Source: Sphingobacteriia bacterium RIFOXYC2_FULL_35_18 (GTDB lineage: Bacteria; Bacteroidota; Bacteroidia; Chitinophagales; Chitinophagaceae). Taken from it: DNA of 64,000 bases. Of this stretch, positions 53,543 through 62,655 are shown piece after piece; position 1 is the stretch's first letter; each line of letters starts with the position of its first letter. The translations under genes and the position numbers were made by a program. The stretch covers positions 773,007 through 837,006 of the forward strand of contig MIAG01000001.1 of NCBI GenBank assembly GCA_001829005.1. Reading direction: 5' to 3'. A model generated the notes under the pieces. That model had not been told where the DNA came from and did no database searches. It worked only from the letters and a program-made list of their open reading frames with translations.

Positions 53543-54530
53543 AGTTGGAATAGTGGGGGGTGCCGGATATACAGGGGGAGAGTTAATAAGACTTTTATTA
53601 AATCACCCCGAAGCAAGTATTCATTTTGTTTATAGTACTAGTAATGCTGGCAATCCTTTGCACAAAGTTCATGCTGATTTATTCGGAGAAACTGATTTGC
53701 TTTTTTCGGCTGAGTTAAGCAATGATATTGATGTATTGTTTTTGTGTATGGGTCATGGCGATGCTGCTAAATTCTTAAAAGAAAATGCCATTGCTTCATC
53801 TATCAAATTAATTGATCTTTCACAAGATTTTAGATTAAATGAAAGTGCCGTATTTAATGATCGAACATTTGTGTATGGCCTTCCTGAATTAAATAAAGAT
53901 GCCATCGTACATGCGCAAAATATTGCCAATCCTGGTTGCTTTGCAACAGCTATACAATTGGGATTATTGCCTCTGGCTAAGGCAGGCGTATTAGCAGATA
54001 TTTATACCACTGGTATAACTGGCTCTACAGGTGCTGGACAAGGCTTAAGCAATACTTCGCATTTTAGTTGGAGAGCCAATAATATTGAAGCTTATAAAAC
54101 ACTCGCACACCAACATGTAAAAGAGATTACTCAATCTATTAATCAATTACAAATTGATGATGCACTGTCGGTTAATGGCGAAGGAAGAGGATTGCACTTT
54201 GTTCCTTGGAGAGGAGATTTTACAAGAGGTATTTATATCAGTTCCATAGTTGAAATTGGTTTGCCATTTGACGAAGTAAAACATTTATATCAATCCTTTT
54301 ATGCTGATGCAGCTTTTGCCATTGTATCAGACAAAATGATCAATTTAAAGCAGGTAGTGAACACCAATAAGTGTTTAATACATTTAGAAAAACAAGGCAA
54401 TAAACTGGTTGTTCATAGTGCCATCGACAACTTATTGAAAGGCGCTAGTGGTCAAGCTGTTCAGAATATGAATTTATTATTTGGATTAAATGAAAAGGCC
54501 GGATTAAAATTGAAAGCCAGTTATTTTTAG
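53535..54530 (+). CDS. argC: N-acyl-gamma-glutamyl-phosphate reductase
   Basis: 331 residues from the ATG at 53535, which overlaps the argG end. NADP-binding motif GIVGGAGYTGGELIRLL and catalytic Cys in NPGCFATAIQLGLLPL. The His-containing segment GEGRGLHFVPWRGDFTRGIY is present. It reduces the acylglutamyl phosphate made by ArgB to the semialdehyde. Acetyl versus succinyl substrate cannot be read from the motifs, but the carbamoyltransferase in the operon favours succinyl. Confidence 0.95.
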   Translation: MIKVGIVGGAGYTGGELIRLLLNHPEASIHFVYSTSNAGNPLHKVHADLFGETDLLFSAELSNDIDVLFLCMGHGDAAKFLKENAIASSIKLIDLSQDFRLNESAVFNDRTFVYGLPELNKDAIVHAQNIANPGCFATAIQLGLLPLAKAGVLADIYTTGITGSTGAGQGLSNTSHFSWRANNIEAYKTLAHQHVKEITQSINQLQIDDALSVNGEGRGLHFVPWRGDFTRGIYISSIVEIGLPFDEVKHLYQSFYADAAFAIVSDKMINLKQVVNTNKCLIHLEKQGNKLVVHSAIDNLLKGASGQAVQNMNLLFGLNEKAGLKLKASYF

Positions 54531-54532
54531 TT

Positions 54533-55684
54533 ATGAAATTATTTGATGTATATCCGTTAAACAATATTACCATTAATAGAGCCCAAGGTTCTTATGTGTG
54601 GGATAATAATGGTGTTCAGTACCTTGATATGTACGGTGGACATGCTGTAATTAGTATTGGTCATACGCACCCTCATTGGGTAAAACGTATTCAAACACAA
54701 TTAGAGAAAATTGCTTTTTATTCTAATTCCATTATTATTCCTTTACAACAAGAGCTGGCAGATAAGTTGGGAATAATCAGTGGTAAAACCGACTTCCAGT
54801 TATTTTTATGTAATAGTGGTGCCGAGGCCAATGAGAACGCACTTAAACTCGCTTCTTTTCATACGGGAAGAAAAAAAGTAATTGCTTTTTCTAAATCTTT
54901 TCATGGTAGAACTTCATTAGCAGTAGCTGCTACAGATAACAAATCCATTGTTGCGCCGGTTAATGAAACAGATCATATTATTTTCCTACCCTTTAATGAT
55001 GAGGCGGCTCTATCAGAATGTTTTAAAACAAATGGAGCAGAAATTGCCGCAGTAATTATTGAAGGGATACAGGGTGTAGGTGGAATTGTTCCGGCCACTG
55101 TTGAGTTTTTGCAATTAGTTAGAAAACTTTGTACTGAGTTTGGCGCAGTATATATTGCTGATAGTGTACAATGTGGATATGGAAGAACGGGACAATTTTT
55201 TGCACATGATATTGCTGAAGTGAATGCAGATATCTATTCTATGGCGAAGGGTATGGGGAATGGATTTCCTATAGGGGGGATTTTAATTGCTCCACATATT
55301 CAATCTAAACACGGAATGTTGGGTACTACTTTTGGTGGAAATCATTTAGCATGTGCCGCTGCTTTGGCTGTTTTAGAAGTAATGGAAGAAGAGAATTTGA
55401 TTAGTATGGCCAAACAAAGAGGCATGTATTTAATGAATCAATTAAAAGCCATTGAAGGGATTGAAAACGTTCGCGGTAGAGGGTTGATGATTGGGTTTGA
55501 CCTTCCGGATAACTTGAAAGGCTTAAAGAAATTATTACTTGAACAATATAATATTTTCACTGGGGAAGCAAAGCCCAATGTGATTAGATTGTTGCCTTCA
55601 TTAGCGCTTTCAAGAAAACAAGCAGATGAATTTTTAGAAGCGTTAAAAGAGGCTATTATTGAAATACAAACCACTGTTGCATAA
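54533..55684 (+). CDS. argD: Acylornithine aminotransferase
   Basis: 383 residues, class III PLP aminotransferase. Seen: GGHAVISIGHTHP at the start, FHGRTSLAVAAT, the PLP Asp in YIADSVQCGYGRTGQFF, and the Schiff-base Lys in SMAKGMGNGFPIGG. It starts 2 bases after argC and converts N-acylglutamate semialdehyde to N-acylornithine with glutamate as amino donor. Confidence 0.95.
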   Translation: MKLFDVYPLNNITINRAQGSYVWDNNGVQYLDMYGGHAVISIGHTHPHWVKRIQTQLEKIAFYSNSIIIPLQQELADKLGIISGKTDFQLFLCNSGAEANENALKLASFHTGRKKVIAFSKSFHGRTSLAVAATDNKSIVAPVNETDHIIFLPFNDEAALSECFKTNGAEIAAVIIEGIQGVGGIVPATVEFLQLVRKLCTEFGAVYIADSVQCGYGRTGQFFAHDIAEVNADIYSMAKGMGNGFPIGGILIAPHIQSKHGMLGTTFGGNHLACAAALAVLEVMEEENLISMAKQRGMYLMNQLKAIEGIENVRGRGLMIGFDLPDNLKGLKKLLLEQYNIFTGEAKPNVIRLLPSLALSRKQADEFLEALKEAIIEIQTTVA

Positions 55685-55686
55685 AT

Positions 55687-56652
55687 ATGAAAAACTTTAT
55701 TTCTGCATCCGACGTAACCAATATTCAGCAATTGGTAGATAATGCCTTGAAGTACAAGCTGAATCCTTTTCTTGATGGGCATTTAGGTAAGGGCAAAAGA
55801 ATAGGGCTACTTTTTTTAAATCCTAGTTTAAGAACCAGATTGAGTACGCAGGTTGCTGCGGCTAATTTAGGAATGGAAGCAATTGTGTTTAATGTAGACA
55901 AGGAAGGATGGGCATTAGAATTTCAAGAAGGGGCAGTGATGAATGGCACAACAGTGGAGCATATAAAAGATGCTGCTCCTGTATTAGGCCAGTATTTTGA
56001 TGTATTGGCTATTAGAACATTTCCAACTCTTAAAAATAAAGCCGAAGATTATAGTGAAATGTTTATTAAACAATTTATTCGTTTTGCAGGAGTGCCAGTA
56101 GTTAGTTTAGAGAGCGCAACATTGCATCCCTTACAATCTTTGACAGATATTATTACGATTCAAGAATTGTTAAAAAATGCTGCTGCATACAAGCCCAAAG
56201 TGGTATTATCTTGGGCGCCTCATATTAAGCCATTACCACAATGTGTTGCAAATAGTTTTGCACAATGGGTAAATGCTTGGGGTGGTGCTAATTTTGTTAT
56301 TACCCATCCCGAAGGGTATGAGTTAGACGAACAATTCACCAATGGAGCAACCGTTATTCATGATCAAGCCGAAGCATTAAACAACGCTGATTTTGTTTAT
56401 GTAAAAAATTGGAGTAGTTACGAACAATATGGCCAACAATTAAGTTCAGATACTAGTTGGATGTTGACCAATGAAAAATTAGCAATCACTAATGATGCTA
56501 AAGTAATGCATTGTTTGCCTGTTAGAAGAAATATTGAATTGAGTGATGAAATTTTAGATGGGCCAAATAGTTTGGTTACTCAACAAGCGGGCAATAGAGT
56601 TTGGGCAGCTCAAGCAGTACTTGCTGAAATATTAAATTCTTTAAATCAATAA
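55687..56652 (+). CDS. argF': N-acylornithine carbamoyltransferase, succinyl-type
   Basis: 321 residues. Carbamoyl phosphate loop in NPSLRTRLSTQ, and HCLPVRRNIE near the C-terminus. Position 90 is Val in GTTVEHIKDAAPV. In Bacteroides fragilis succinylornithine transcarbamylase this position is Pro90, while in Xanthomonas acetylornithine transcarbamylase it is Glu92, and published mutations of that Glu to Pro, Ser, Val or Ala gave succinylornithine specificity. Val90 therefore predicts succinylornithine as substrate, assuming my alignment is right. It acts before deacylation, so ornithine is not an intermediate. Confidence 0.9.
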   Translation: MKNFISASDVTNIQQLVDNALKYKLNPFLDGHLGKGKRIGLLFLNPSLRTRLSTQVAAANLGMEAIVFNVDKEGWALEFQEGAVMNGTTVEHIKDAAPVLGQYFDVLAIRTFPTLKNKAEDYSEMFIKQFIRFAGVPVVSLESATLHPLQSLTDIITIQELLKNAAAYKPKVVLSWAPHIKPLPQCVANSFAQWVNAWGGANFVITHPEGYELDEQFTNGATVIHDQAEALNNADFVYVKNWSSYEQYGQQLSSDTSWMLTNEKLAITNDAKVMHCLPVRRNIELSDEILDGPNSLVTQQAGNRVWAAQAVLAEILNSLNQ

Positions 56653-56653
56653 C

Positions 56654-57448
56654 ATGAATCAGCTGGTTATTGTAAAAATTGGGGGCAATATTGTTGACGA
56701 TGATCATGCACTACAACAATTCCTGAAAAATTTTGCTGCAATAAAGCAGGCTAAAATATTGGTACATGGAGGTGGCAAGTTGGCAACAAGATTGGCCGAA
56801 ACAATGGGTATACAGCAGCAAATGGTTGATGGAAGAAGAATTACCGATGCAGAAACCTTGAAAGTAGTTACCATGGTTTATGCTGGTTATATCAATAAGA
56901 ATATAGTAGCTCAATTACAACAATATAGCGCTAATGCCATTGGTTTAACAGGCGCAGACGCCAATGCTATTCTTGCGCATAAGCGTATAAGCAAAACAGC
57001 AGAAGCTACTGACTATGGATTTGTGGGTGATATTGATCAAGTAAATGCTGGATTTTTTAATGAGTTAATTCAGCAATCATTGGTTCCAGTGGTATCTCCA
57101 ATAACTCACGATGGGAAGGGTCAATTATTGAATACCAATGCAGATACCATTGCGCAATCCATTGCAACAGCAATGAGTACTTTTTTTGAGACGATATTGG
57201 TTTATTCATTTGAGAAAAAAGGTGTTTTGTTAGACATTAACAATGCTGATTCGGTTATTCCGATCATTGATTCCAACTATTATCAAACGCTTAAAGCGAA
57301 TCAGCAAATATTTGCAGGAATGATTCCTAAATTAGACAATGCTTTTGTTGCCATTGAACAGGGTGTTTCTAAAGTAATTATTGGAAACGCAGCAGATTTA
57401 GATGAATTAATAACTGGTAAAGCTGGTACAACCATTCAACATGGATGA
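56654..57448 (+). CDS. argB: N-acylglutamate kinase
   Basis: 264 residues, amino acid kinase fold. VKIGGNIVDD for ATP binding at the N-terminus, VHGGGKLATRLAETMG for the acylglutamate side, NTNADTIAQSIATAM and AGMIPKLDNAFVAIEQGVSKVIIGNA near the end. It lacks an N-terminal extension, so it may not be the arginine-inhibited hexameric form. It follows argF' by 1 base. Confidence 0.95.
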   Translation: MNQLVIVKIGGNIVDDDHALQQFLKNFAAIKQAKILVHGGGKLATRLAETMGIQQQMVDGRRITDAETLKVVTMVYAGYINKNIVAQLQQYSANAIGLTGADANAILAHKRISKTAEATDYGFVGDIDQVNAGFFNELIQQSLVPVVSPITHDGKGQLLNTNADTIAQSIATAMSTFFETILVYSFEKKGVLLDINNADSVIPIIDSNYYQTLKANQQIFAGMIPKLDNAFVAIEQGVSKVIIGNAADLDELITGKAGTTIQHG

Positions 57449-58508
57449 AATAAAACTATTGTATAAAGAAGCAGTTGACTTATTAAAACAACTGATTACT
57501 ATTCCATCTTTTAGTAAAGAAGAAGATCAAACAGCTGATTGTATTGCCCAGTTTTTCAATAAAAAACAAATCCCATATAATAGAGTAGGAAATAATATCT
57601 GGGCTAGTAATCTTTATTTTGATATTAATAAGCCTACTATTTTATTGAACTCACACCATGATACCGTTAAGCCAAATAGTGGTTATCAGTTGAATCCTTT
57701 TGATCCATTGATAAAAGATGGAAAATTATTTGGTTTAGGAAGTAATGATGCGGGTGGTTGCTTAGTTTCTTTACTTGCTTGCTTTGTTTACTATTATAAC
57801 AAACCTGCTTTAGCTTTTAATTTGATTATAGCCGCAACTGCGGAAGAAGAAATATCAGGTAAAAATGGGGTAGAGGCTTTGATCCCCCAATTACCTACTA
57901 TTGATTTTGCAATTGTTGGCGAACCAACATTATTAAACTTAGCTATTGCCGAAAGAGGATTAATGGTCATAGATGCAAAAGCAACAGGGACTGCGGGTCA
58001 TGCGGCCAGAAACGAAGGGGAGAATGCGTTGTATAAAGCAGTTAAAGATATTGAATGGATTCGGCAATATCAATTTGAGAAAGTGAGTGAATTATTAGGG
58101 CCAGTTAAAATGACGGTTACTTCTTTTAATACCGAGAATAAACAACACAATTTGGTGCCTGCTTCTGCAGAATACTTAATTGATATTCGAGTGAATGAAC
58201 TCTACCTATTCGAAGAAATTCTGGAAACTTTAAAAGCCAATTTAACTGCAGACATTTCACCCAGAAGCACTCGAATTAAATCTACTTTAATCAATCCAAA
58301 TCATCCTATTGTAAAAGCAGGGGAAGCTTTAGGGAGTATATATTATGGAAGTCCAACAACCAGTGACAAAGCTTTAATGCCATTCCCTGCACTTAAAGTA
58401 GGACCAGGTGATAGTGCTAGAAGTCATAATGCGGACGAGTTTATTTATTTATTGGAAATTGAAAAAGGAATTGAATTTTATATCAACTTATTAAAAGGGG
58501 TATTATGA
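57441..58508 (+). CDS. argE: N-acyl-citrulline deacylase (ArgE-like, M20 family)
   Basis: 355 residues. Two-metal M20 peptidase: LLNSHHDTVKP (His, Asp), GSNDAGGCLVSLL (Asp), AATAEEEISGKNG (Glu-Glu), VGEPTLLNLA and SHNADEFI (His). It overlaps argB by 8 bases and argH by 4 bases. In this pathway it should remove the acyl group from N-succinyl- or N-acetylcitrulline rather than from acetylornithine. This is inferred from the argF' type. Confidence 0.92.
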   Translation: MDEIKLLYKEAVDLLKQLITIPSFSKEEDQTADCIAQFFNKKQIPYNRVGNNIWASNLYFDINKPTILLNSHHDTVKPNSGYQLNPFDPLIKDGKLFGLGSNDAGGCLVSLLACFVYYYNKPALAFNLIIAATAEEEISGKNGVEALIPQLPTIDFAIVGEPTLLNLAIAERGLMVIDAKATGTAGHAARNEGENALYKAVKDIEWIRQYQFEKVSELLGPVKMTVTSFNTENKQHNLVPASAEYLIDIRVNELYLFEEILETLKANLTADISPRSTRIKSTLINPNHPIVKAGEALGSIYYGSPTTSDKALMPFPALKVGPGDSARSHNADEFIYLLEIEKGIEFYINLLKGVL

Positions 58509-59839
58509 AACTTTGGAGTAAGAGCAATACCAACACCACTCAAGCAGTAGAACAATTTACTGTTGGAAAAGACAAAGACTTCGATACGCTATTAGCTCCT
58601 TACGATGTATTAGGCTCTATTGCACACGTTAAGATGTTGGCTAGTATTGGTTTATTAACCAATCAAGAAATGCTTGCCTTAGTAAAAGAGCTACAAGCCA
58701 TTTATCAATTGGTGATTCAACCAGGTTTTACTATTCCTGAAGGAGTAGAAGATATTCATTCTTATGTTGAATTACTGCTAACTCAAAAGCTGGGCGATAT
58801 GGGTAAAAAAATCCATAGTGCAAGAAGTAGGAATGATCAGGTTTTGGTAGACATCAAATTATATTTAAGAGCCGAAATTAAAACGATAGCTGAATCAACT
58901 TATGCTTTGTTTGAATTGCTGCAACAAAAAAGCGAATCCTATAAAAACCATTTGTTACCTGGATATACGCATTTGCAATTAGCCATGCCTTCTACTTTTG
59001 GACTTTGGTTTGGCGCGTATGCAGAAAGTTTAGTGGACGATTTAACAATGCTAGAAGCGGCTTACACAGTAGTCAATAAAAACCCTTTAGGTTCTGCTGC
59101 TGGGTATGGTTCTTCCTTCCCCATCAATAGAACTATGACCACTGATCTGTTGGGCTTTGATCAGCTCAATTACAATGTAGTATATGCCCAAATGGGAAGA
59201 GGTAAAACAGAAAGAATCGTGGCAACAGCATTGGCTAATATTGCAGATACCTTAGCCAGAATAAGTATGGATGCTTGTTTGTACTTGAATCAAAATTTTG
59301 CGTTCATTAGTTTTCCGGCAGAATTAACAACGGGTTCAAGTATTATGCCGCATAAAAAAAATCCAGATGTTTTTGAATTAACAAGGTCTTATTGCAATAG
59401 AATAAAAGCGTTGCCGAATGAAATTAGTTTAATGACCACCAACCTGCCTTCTGGATACCAACGTGATTTGCAATTATTGAAAGAACATTTATTTCCTGCT
59501 TTTACTGAATTGAATAATTGCATTGAAATGATGCAATTGATGTTTAGCCATATTCAGGTATCACCCAATATTGCCGATGACCCCAAATTTCAATACATGT
59601 TTAGTGTGGAAGAAGTAAATAAATTGGTTTTACAGGGTGTTCCATTTAGAGATGCTTATCAACAGATTGGAAATGCTATTGAAAATGGACAATTTAATTA
59701 TTCAACTTTGGTAAATCATACACACGAAGGAAGTATGGGTAATTTATGTAATGCTGAAATTAAAGTAATGATGGATCAATTAATGGACCGTTTTCAATTT
59801 AGCAAAGCAACAACAGCCTTTCAATTACTTTTGACTTAA
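58505..59839 (+). CDS. argH: Argininosuccinate lyase
   Basis: 444 residues, fumarase/aspartase superfamily. The signature GSSIMPHKKNPDVFEL (catalytic Ser in the flexible loop, near 280) and HSARSRNDQVLVDIKLYLR near 97 are both present. It is the last arginine gene; the ATGA start overlaps the argE stop. No terminator stem is evident between it and the FKBP gene, which is 26 bases away. Confidence 0.96.
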   Translation: MKLWSKSNTNTTQAVEQFTVGKDKDFDTLLAPYDVLGSIAHVKMLASIGLLTNQEMLALVKELQAIYQLVIQPGFTIPEGVEDIHSYVELLLTQKLGDMGKKIHSARSRNDQVLVDIKLYLRAEIKTIAESTYALFELLQQKSESYKNHLLPGYTHLQLAMPSTFGLWFGAYAESLVDDLTMLEAAYTVVNKNPLGSAAGYGSSFPINRTMTTDLLGFDQLNYNVVYAQMGRGKTERIVATALANIADTLARISMDACLYLNQNFAFISFPAELTTGSSIMPHKKNPDVFELTRSYCNRIKALPNEISLMTTNLPSGYQRDLQLLKEHLFPAFTELNNCIEMMQLMFSHIQVSPNIADDPKFQYMFSVEEVNKLVLQGVPFRDAYQQIGNAIENGQFNYSTLVNHTHEGSMGNLCNAEIKVMMDQLMDRFQFSKATTAFQLLLT

Positions 59840-59865
59840 TTTGCAACTACTTTATATAAAATCAA

Positions 59866-60618
59866 ATGAAAAAAATACTTAGTTTATTCGTTTTAGGTGC
59901 ATTTGTATCATTTACTCAGGCACAGGCGCAGCCATCTACAAAAGCCCCATTAAAAAAGCCAAGCCCCATTAAAACTGCAACTAAGCCTGTTGCTAAAGTG
60001 GCCGCATCAGCTGCTATTTTTAAGTCTTCTGCAGATAGTGCTAGTTATGCATTGGGTATAAGAATAGCGCAAAATTTAAAATCACAAGGGTTAGATCCAT
60101 TGGTGGCAGCCATGTTTCAAAAAGGAATTTCTGATGGTTTCGCTGGTAAAAAATCGGTCATAGCCGATGAGTTATTAGACTTGTGCATTGGAAATTATCA
60201 ACAAAAATTAAGTGCAGAGAAATCATCAGTGGCAAGAGAGGCTGGAAAGGCTTTCCAAGCAAAAATGGCGAAGAAACCAGGGGTTGTAACTTTGCCTAGT
60301 GGATTACAGTATGAAATTATCAAAAATGGTACTGATACGGTTAAACCAAAATTGACTAATAAAGTTAAATGCCATTATCATGGTACCGTAATTAGTGGTG
60401 AAATATTTGACAGCTCTGTTGAAAGAGGTGAGCCAGTTACCTTCCCTTTAGGTAATGTGATTTTGGGTTGGCAGGAAGGACTTCAGTTAATGACTGTTGG
60501 TAGCAAGTGGAAGTTTTATGTACCTGCTGATTTGGCTTATGGCGATCAACAAAAAGGCGATAAAATTGTACCCGGTTCCCTACTTATTTTTGAAGTAGAG
60601 TTATTAGGGGTTGAATAA
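59866..60618 (+). CDS. Exported FKBP-type peptidyl-prolyl isomerase
   Basis: 250 residues with signal peptide (MKKILSLFVLGAFVSFTQAQAQ). A Lys/Pro/Ala linker leads to the FKBP_N dimerisation domain (about 55-140: SADSASYALGIRIAQNLKS and ADELLDLCIGNYQQKL) and the FKBP catalytic domain (about 145-250: SGLQYEIIKNGTDT, VKCHYHGTVISGEIFDSSVERG, VILGWQEGLQLM, IVPGSLLIFEVELLG). This is the FkpA/Mip layout and it acts as a periplasmic folding helper. It might be read through from the arg operon. Confidence 0.93.
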   Translation: MKKILSLFVLGAFVSFTQAQAQPSTKAPLKKPSPIKTATKPVAKVAASAAIFKSSADSASYALGIRIAQNLKSQGLDPLVAAMFQKGISDGFAGKKSVIADELLDLCIGNYQQKLSAEKSSVAREAGKAFQAKMAKKPGVVTLPSGLQYEIIKNGTDTVKPKLTNKVKCHYHGTVISGEIFDSSVERGEPVTFPLGNVILGWQEGLQLMTVGSKWKFYVPADLAYGDQQKGDKIVPGSLLIFEVELLGVE

Positions 60619-60665
60619 GTCATTCGGCCGAACTTTAGTACATTTGCCATTCTAATGAATGGAAT

Positions 60666-61853
60666 ATGAACGAAAAATTTGTTGCAAGAATTGCCAGTGA
60701 ATTGGCTGAAATTGAATCGGCTGGTTTATTCAAAAAGGAAAGGGTTATTACCAGTGAGCAAGGCCCTGAAATTGTAGTGAATGGTAAAAAAGTATTAAAC
60801 TTTTGTGCCAATAACTATTTGGGACTTTCTTCTCATCCTGATGTAATTAAAGCAGCACATAAAGCCATTGATACCCATGGGTATGGGATGAGCAGTGTGC
60901 GCTTTATTTGTGGCACCCAAGACATTCATAAAGAATTAGAAAAAAAGTTAGCTGACTTTCTAGGAACAGAAGACACTATTTTATACGCGGCTGCATTTGA
61001 TGCCAATGGGGGTGTATTTGAGCCATTATTTGGAGAAGAAGATGCCATTATCAGTGATGCTTTGAATCATGCATCTATAATTGATGGGGTTCGCTTATGT
61101 AAAGCGCAACGTTTCCGTTACGAACACAATAATATGGCAGACCTTGAAGCAAAGCTGAAAGAGTCGGCCAATTGCAGAAGCAGAATCATCGTAACAGATG
61201 GTTCTTTTAGCATGGATGGAACCATTGCCCAGTTAGATAAAATTTGTGATTTAGCGGATCAATACGATGCTATTGTAATGATTGACGAATGTCACTCATC
61301 AGGATTTTTAGGTAAAACAGGAAGAGGTACCCATGAATACCGTGGGGTGATGGGTAGAATTGATATTATCACAGGTACTTTAGGTAAAGCTTTAGGTGGA
61401 GCAAGTGGTGGCTTTACTTCTGGTAGGAAAGAAATCATTGAAATGCTTCGCCAGCGAAGCCGCCCCTATCTTTTCTCTAATACAGTTGCACCTAGTATTG
61501 TGGGTGCCTCTATAGCAGTATTAGATATGCTCACTTCCGCTACCACATTAAGAGACCAATTAGAATACAATACCAATTATTTTAGAACAAAAATGACAGA
61601 AGCGGGTTTTGATATAAAACCTGGTGATCATCCGATTGTTCCCATCATGTTATACGATGCGGTAATTGCACAAAATTTTGCTGCTAAATTATTGGATGAA
61701 GGCGTTTACGTGATTGGATTCTTTTATCCAGTGGTGGCAAAGGGTTTGGCAAGAATTAGGGTGCAGTTAAGTGCTGCTCATGAACAGGAGCACTTAGACA
61801 AAGCCATTGCTGCGTTTACTAAAGTGGGTAAGGAGTTGGGGGTGATTAAATAA
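60666..61853 (+). CDS. kbl: Glycine C-acetyltransferase (2-amino-3-ketobutyrate CoA ligase)
   Basis: 395 residues, PLP alpha-oxoamine synthase. N-terminal FCANNYLGLSSHPDVIKAAH, HNALGAKH-type segment DALNHASIIDGVRL, the PLP Asp and His in VMIDECHSSGFLGKTGRG, and the Schiff-base Lys in TGTLGKALGGASGGF. It works with threonine dehydrogenase in threonine breakdown; no tdh is next to it. A -7 box TACATTTG lies at 60639-60646 with a TTG 25 bases upstream, slightly long for the spacer. Confidence 0.93.
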   Translation: MNEKFVARIASELAEIESAGLFKKERVITSEQGPEIVVNGKKVLNFCANNYLGLSSHPDVIKAAHKAIDTHGYGMSSVRFICGTQDIHKELEKKLADFLGTEDTILYAAAFDANGGVFEPLFGEEDAIISDALNHASIIDGVRLCKAQRFRYEHNNMADLEAKLKESANCRSRIIVTDGSFSMDGTIAQLDKICDLADQYDAIVMIDECHSSGFLGKTGRGTHEYRGVMGRIDIITGTLGKALGGASGGFTSGRKEIIEMLRQRSRPYLFSNTVAPSIVGASIAVLDMLTSATTLRDQLEYNTNYFRTKMTEAGFDIKPGDHPIVPIMLYDAVIAQNFAAKLLDEGVYVIGFFYPVVAKGLARIRVQLSAAHEQEHLDKAIAAFTKVGKELGVIK

Positions 61854-61861
61854 GAAAAATT

Positions 61862-62638
61862 ATGAGAAAATTATTAGTGATATTAAATGTTGGATTATTT
61901 TTTGCCGCTTGTTCACCCAACAATGTGCAAGTAAATGAAGAAATAGGCAAATACTTTGATTCTACAGGTGTGAAAGGAACTTTTGCTTTATTTGATAATG
62001 GCACTGGCGATTTTACTATTTATAATTTAAACAGATATAAAGACTCAGCCTATTCTCCGGCTTCTACTTTTAAAGTTGTTCACTCGCTAATTGCATTAGA
62101 AACTGGTGTAGTCTCTGATGAAAAAATGACCATTCAGTTGGATTCTGCGGTAACCATGGAAACAGCATTTAAGAATTCGATTGTTCCCTATTATCAAGAA
62201 GTAGCTAGAAGAATCGGGAAAGATACTATGCAATTTTGGTTAGATAGTTTGCAGTATGGCAATCATAGCATTGGAAAGTCAATTGACAGTTTTTGGTTAA
62301 ATAATACCATCAAGTTAACCCCTGATGAACAATTGGGTATTATGAAGCGCTTGTTTTTTAATCAATTACCTTTTCAAAAAAGAACGCATGAGATTGTGAA
62401 GCGTATGATGTTGAGAGAATCGAATGCCAATTATCAATTGAGTTATAAAACAGGCTTAACCTATAATGAAAACGGAGATCAACTTGGATGGGTGATAGGT
62501 TGGATTGAAGAGAACAAACATCCCTATTTCTTTGTATTAAATATGGAAGCTCCTTCTAATATTTCACTGGTTGATGCAAGAATATTATTGCTCAAAAAAA
62601 TATTAAGCAATCAGGGATTTTTTGAAGGAAAACGATAA
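61862..62638 (+). CDS. Class D (OXA-like) beta-lactamase-family lipoprotein
   Basis: 258 residues. Lipoprotein signal with lipobox FFAAC (Cys17). All class D motifs are present in order: Ser68-Thr-Phe-Lys71, Ser106-Ile-Val108, Tyr132-Gly-Asn134 and Lys196-Thr-Gly198, plus GWVIGWIE after the KTG. The segment KLTPDEQLGIMKRLFFNQLPF is typical OXA. The Lys71 should be carboxylated, as in known enzymes. Lipid anchoring would hold the enzyme at a membrane facing the periplasm. It starts 8 bases after kbl. Whether it confers resistance cannot be told from sequence. Confidence 0.88.
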   Translation: MRKLLVILNVGLFFAACSPNNVQVNEEIGKYFDSTGVKGTFALFDNGTGDFTIYNLNRYKDSAYSPASTFKVVHSLIALETGVVSDEKMTIQLDSAVTMETAFKNSIVPYYQEVARRIGKDTMQFWLDSLQYGNHSIGKSIDSFWLNNTIKLTPDEQLGIMKRLFFNQLPFQKRTHEIVKRMMLRESNANYQLSYKTGLTYNENGDQLGWVIGWIEENKHPYFFVLNMEAPSNISLVDARILLLKKILSNQGFFEGKR

Positions 62639-62655
62639 TCCCCATAAAGTACTTT

